DNA from: CAUZFZ01 sp963579025
GTDB taxonomy: Bacteria; Planctomycetota; Planctomycetia; Planctomycetales; Planctomycetaceae
NCBI GenBank assembly: GCA_963579025.1
Contig: CAUZFZ010000112.1
Coordinates: 1-35,733, forward strand
Direction of reading: 5' to 3'
Length of the DNA: 35,733 bases
This document shows, one piece after another, positions 33,787-35,733 of the stretch (position 1 is the stretch's first letter; each line of letters begins with the position of its first letter). A program made the translations under genes and the position numbers. The notes under the pieces are model-generated. The model was not told where the DNA came from. It saw only the letters and a list, made by a program, of their open reading frames with translations, and did not search any database.

Positions 33787-33916
33787 ATTGATGATTGTCG
33801 ATTGATGATTAGCGATTGGCGAAGTGTCGGGACTGGTCATCACCTGGAATGGTCACAGTCTCCCCCAAGTGGCTTTCACTTCAAAAATCAACACTCATAA
33901 ATCGACAATCATCAAT
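33787..33916. repeat. Inverted repeat with 17-bp perfect arms
   Basis: Arm 33787-33803 (ATTGATGATTGTCGATT) is the exact inverse complement of 33900-33916, separated by 96 bases. The flanks match partly beyond the arms. The element is much richer in A and T than the neighbouring genes and sits in the 260-base gap before recQ. It has the look of a small non-coding mobile repeat (MITE-like) or a long-hairpin repeat; no transposase or target duplication was identified. Confidence 0.6.
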
Positions 33917-34008
33917 CAAATCTAGTCTCGACGATTCTGCGACGACATGTTGGTCGAAATCGGGTTTGCAGGGCCTAATGTCGCTTTTCGGCAGGTGTGG
34001 ACCACCCA

Positions 34009-35454
34009 ATGACCCCGTCCCAGATCCTGGAGCACCGATTCGGGCACACGTCATTCCGTGGTCCGCAGGCGGCCGTCATTGATCGCGTGATGGATGGCGG
34101 ACACGCGGTTGTGATCATGCCGACCGGGGGCGGCAAGTCGCTGTGCTATCAGATTCCCGCGCTGGTGCATGCCGCTCATGCCAGTCCCGGCGAGTCTCCA
34201 CTAACGCTCGTACTCTCGCCATTGATCGCACTGATGAAGGATCAAGTCGATGCTCTGCGGGCGAAAGGAATCGAAGCGGCGTTCATCAACTCGTCACTGT
34301 CACGCCAGGAACGCGAAAGCCGTTACCGACAGGTATCAAAGGGCCGGTTCTCCCTGCTGTACGTAACACCCGAGCGGTTCCGGAAACCGGAGTTCATCGA
34401 CGTACTGGCAAAGCGCGATATCCGATTGCTGGCCGTTGACGAAGCACATTGCATCAGTGAATGGGGACACGACTTCCGGCCGGACTACACGCGCCTGCGG
34501 GAGTTTCGCGGAATCGTCAACAACCCCACGACGATCGCTCTGACAGCCACTGCGACCCCGGACGTGCAGACCGACATCGTGCGTCAACTGGGATTGGCGC
34601 CGGACGACGTCGAGATGTTTCATGAGGGAATCGACCGACCGAATCTGTCGCTGTCGGTCGACGAGGTCTGGGGCGACGAAGAGAAAGTCGATCGGATGAT
34701 CGACATTTTCCGGAAGTACGAAAACAGCTCGGGCAGCGGAATCGTCTACTTCACGTTGATTCGAACATTGGACGCGTTCAGCGAAAAACTGCGGCAGCGA
34801 GGCGTTCCCCACTATTGCTATCACGGCAAGCTGGAACGCCGACAGCGGCGGCGGATTCAGTCGAACTTCATGGAGAATTCCGGTTCCCTTGTGCTGGCAA
34901 CTCCCGCGTTCGGCATGGGGATCGACAAAGAGGACATTCGATTCGTCGTTCACGCCGAAATCCCGGGCTCGATGGAATCCTGGTATCAGGAGATCGGACG
35001 AGCTGGCCGCGATGGAGAGCCGTCGGATTGTGTACTGCTCTACGAAGAGAGCGACCTGACGACGCAAATGGAGTTCATGCGCTGGAGCAACCCGGATTCG
35101 CAGTTCTACGAACGCGTCTACGACTTGCTCGCTCACGAATCCGAGCAGGTGCAGGCGTTCGGCCTGGAATGGATGCGAGAACGACTGCATGCCAGGCAGA
35201 AACACGATCATCGGCTGGAAACGGTGTTACAGATGCTCGATCGGCACGCCGTCGTCGAAGGTGAGTGGGAACCGATGTCTCTGGAAGTGATCAGTGAATT
35301 GCCGCCACAATTGATGGATCAGGACCGTCTGGATGAAAAGCTGAAGCGCGACCAGCAGAAGCTGTACGCACTGGTGCAGTTCGTCCGTCACGAAGGCGAC
35401 CGCAAGGCCTTCATACACGAGTACTTCGGATTGCCGTACACGCCCGAAGTATGA
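34009..35454 (+). CDS. RecQ-type ATP-dependent DNA helicase, short form
   Basis: Predicted 481-residue helicase. Motif I is MPTGGGKSLCYQIP (about 37-50), motif II DEAHCISEWGHDFRP (144-158), motif III ALTATAT, and motif VI IGRAGRDGEPSDC. The two RecA lobes are complete. After the second lobe there are no cysteines, so the RecQ zinc-binding domain is absent, and the protein ends at HEYFGLPYTPEV where the Cys-containing part would continue; RQC winged helix and HRDC are missing too. It would unwind DNA 3' to 5' during recombination or repair. ATG 34009 with AGGTG about 11 bases upstream is preferred; GTG 33997 is the alternative. Confidence 0.88.
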   Translation: MTPSQILEHRFGHTSFRGPQAAVIDRVMDGGHAVVIMPTGGGKSLCYQIPALVHAAHASPGESPLTLVLSPLIALMKDQVDALRAKGIEAAFINSSLSRQERESRYRQVSKGRFSLLYVTPERFRKPEFIDVLAKRDIRLLAVDEAHCISEWGHDFRPDYTRLREFRGIVNNPTTIALTATATPDVQTDIVRQLGLAPDDVEMFHEGIDRPNLSLSVDEVWGDEEKVDRMIDIFRKYENSSGSGIVYFTLIRTLDAFSEKLRQRGVPHYCYHGKLERRQRRRIQSNFMENSGSLVLATPAFGMGIDKEDIRFVVHAEIPGSMESWYQEIGRAGRDGEPSDCVLLYEESDLTTQMEFMRWSNPDSQFYERVYDLLAHESEQVQAFGLEWMRERLHARQKHDHRLETVLQMLDRHAVVEGEWEPMSLEVISELPPQLMDQDRLDEKLKRDQQKLYALVQFVRHEGDRKAFIHEYFGLPYTPEV

Positions 35455-35493
35455 TCAGTCACGCCTGTCATCCGGATACGAGGAGGGAACGCG

Positions 35494-35616
35494 ATGCCGA
35501 ATCAGAATGCGAGAGTGTCCGCTGTTGTCGTCGCACTCGTGTGTGTGGCAGCAGCATGTCATGCAGACGACGAACCACCGCGATACACAGTCCATCGCGC
35601 AGTCGGATGGAGATAG
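35494..35616 (+). CDS. Short secreted ORF, possibly truncated by an insertion
   Basis: A 40-residue frame with a clear signal peptide (MPNQNARVSAVVVALVCVAAACHA) and a very strong ribosome site (GAGGAGGG seven bases upstream). Only 16 residues follow the predicted cleavage site before a TAG at 35614-35616. The stop falls just before the candidate insertion-sequence end at about 35620, so this is probably the 5' part of a longer exported-protein gene cut by the element. A genuine mini-protein is the alternative. Confidence 0.5.
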   Translation: MPNQNARVSAVVVALVCVAAACHADDEPPRYTVHRAVGWR

Positions 35617-35619
35617 GCG

Positions 35620-35733
35620 TGCAAAACGGACCCACTTCGGCGTCGAAATCGGACCCACCTTGTGAGTGTTGGACCACGCGGATTGGCGTGGTCTCAGGCT
35701 GGCCGTCGCTCAGGACTGGCTGCCGGGGTTCTG
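35620..35733. mobile_element. Candidate insertion-sequence terminal repeats (IS21-like), runs off window
   Basis: After TGCAAAA the 9-mer CGGACCCAC occurs at 35627-35635 and again at 35650-35658, a 23-base period, each preceded by an A-rich triplet. Multiple short terminal repeats of this kind are characteristic of IS21-family ends. A perfect 8-bp hairpin (GACCACGC 35672-35679 with GCGTGGTC 35686-35693) follows. No transposase is visible because the window ends; family and boundary are inferred. Confidence 0.45.

Noticed and set aside
1..35733. CRISPR array, tRNA or rRNA genes, toxin-antitoxin or classical defence systems
   Set aside because: No regularly spaced direct repeats, cloverleaf-like sequences or known defence gene signatures were seen in reading the window.

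Overview
The window looks like a chromosomal segment of a planctomycete (order Planctomycetales or Pirellulales). The basis is gene content: a DUF1501 protein and a DUF3500 protein with twin-arginine-type leaders, a secreted Gfo/Idh/MocA oxidoreductase with an SRRDFLK leader, very large Ser/Thr kinases fused to WD40 or AAA-ATPase/TPR modules, a DUF3311-sodium symporter pair followed by an FG-GAP/VCBS protein, and a short RecQ without zinc cysteines. Base composition is moderately GC-rich with strong G/C preference at third codon positions. I found no rRNA, tRNA or CRISPR. Most start sites were chosen by visible Shine-Dalgarno sequences and several differ from the longest possible reading frame.

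Layout. 1-138 is the tail of a gene cut by the left edge. 405-5697 is a + strand run of envelope genes: a TPR protein with a C-terminal outer-membrane beta barrel, a secreted FecR-domain protein, a tiny Tyr/Gly-rich secreted protein and a CsgG-like two-domain protein. 5719-14811 holds two giant divergent kinases (WD40 type on -, AAA/TPR type on +) separated by about 680 bases. A convergent STAS-domain protein lacking the usual phospho-serine (14875-15264) and a small exported protein (15460-15975) follow. A glycosyltransferase fused to a Rossmann domain sits at 16414-17409. 17501-22072 is a - strand series of exported enzymes (creatininase-like, redoxin, DUF3500, DUF1501) with a long palindromic repeat inside it. 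22485-29709 is mostly + strand: TPR lipoprotein, 107-residue conserved protein with a clear terminator, DUF3311-SSS-VCBS operon, SGNH-like protein, and a membrane protein broken by a one-base frameshift. 29814-31154 is the Gfo/Idh/MocA gene with its terminator. 31340-31588 resembles the end of a decayed outer-membrane protein gene. 31660-35454 carries a GlcD-type D-lactate dehydrogenase, 5-formyltetrahydrofolate cyclo-ligase and RecQ. At the right edge a short secreted ORF runs into what looks like the terminal repeats of an insertion sequence.

How it may work together. The two clusters of most interest are the TPR-barrel/FecR/small secreted protein set, which could be an envelope assembly or display module, and the kinase-kinase-STAS set, which could be a signalling node. 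Both are inferences from adjacency. No complete defence system, biosynthetic cluster or phage was seen, and nothing here proves a wholly new system.
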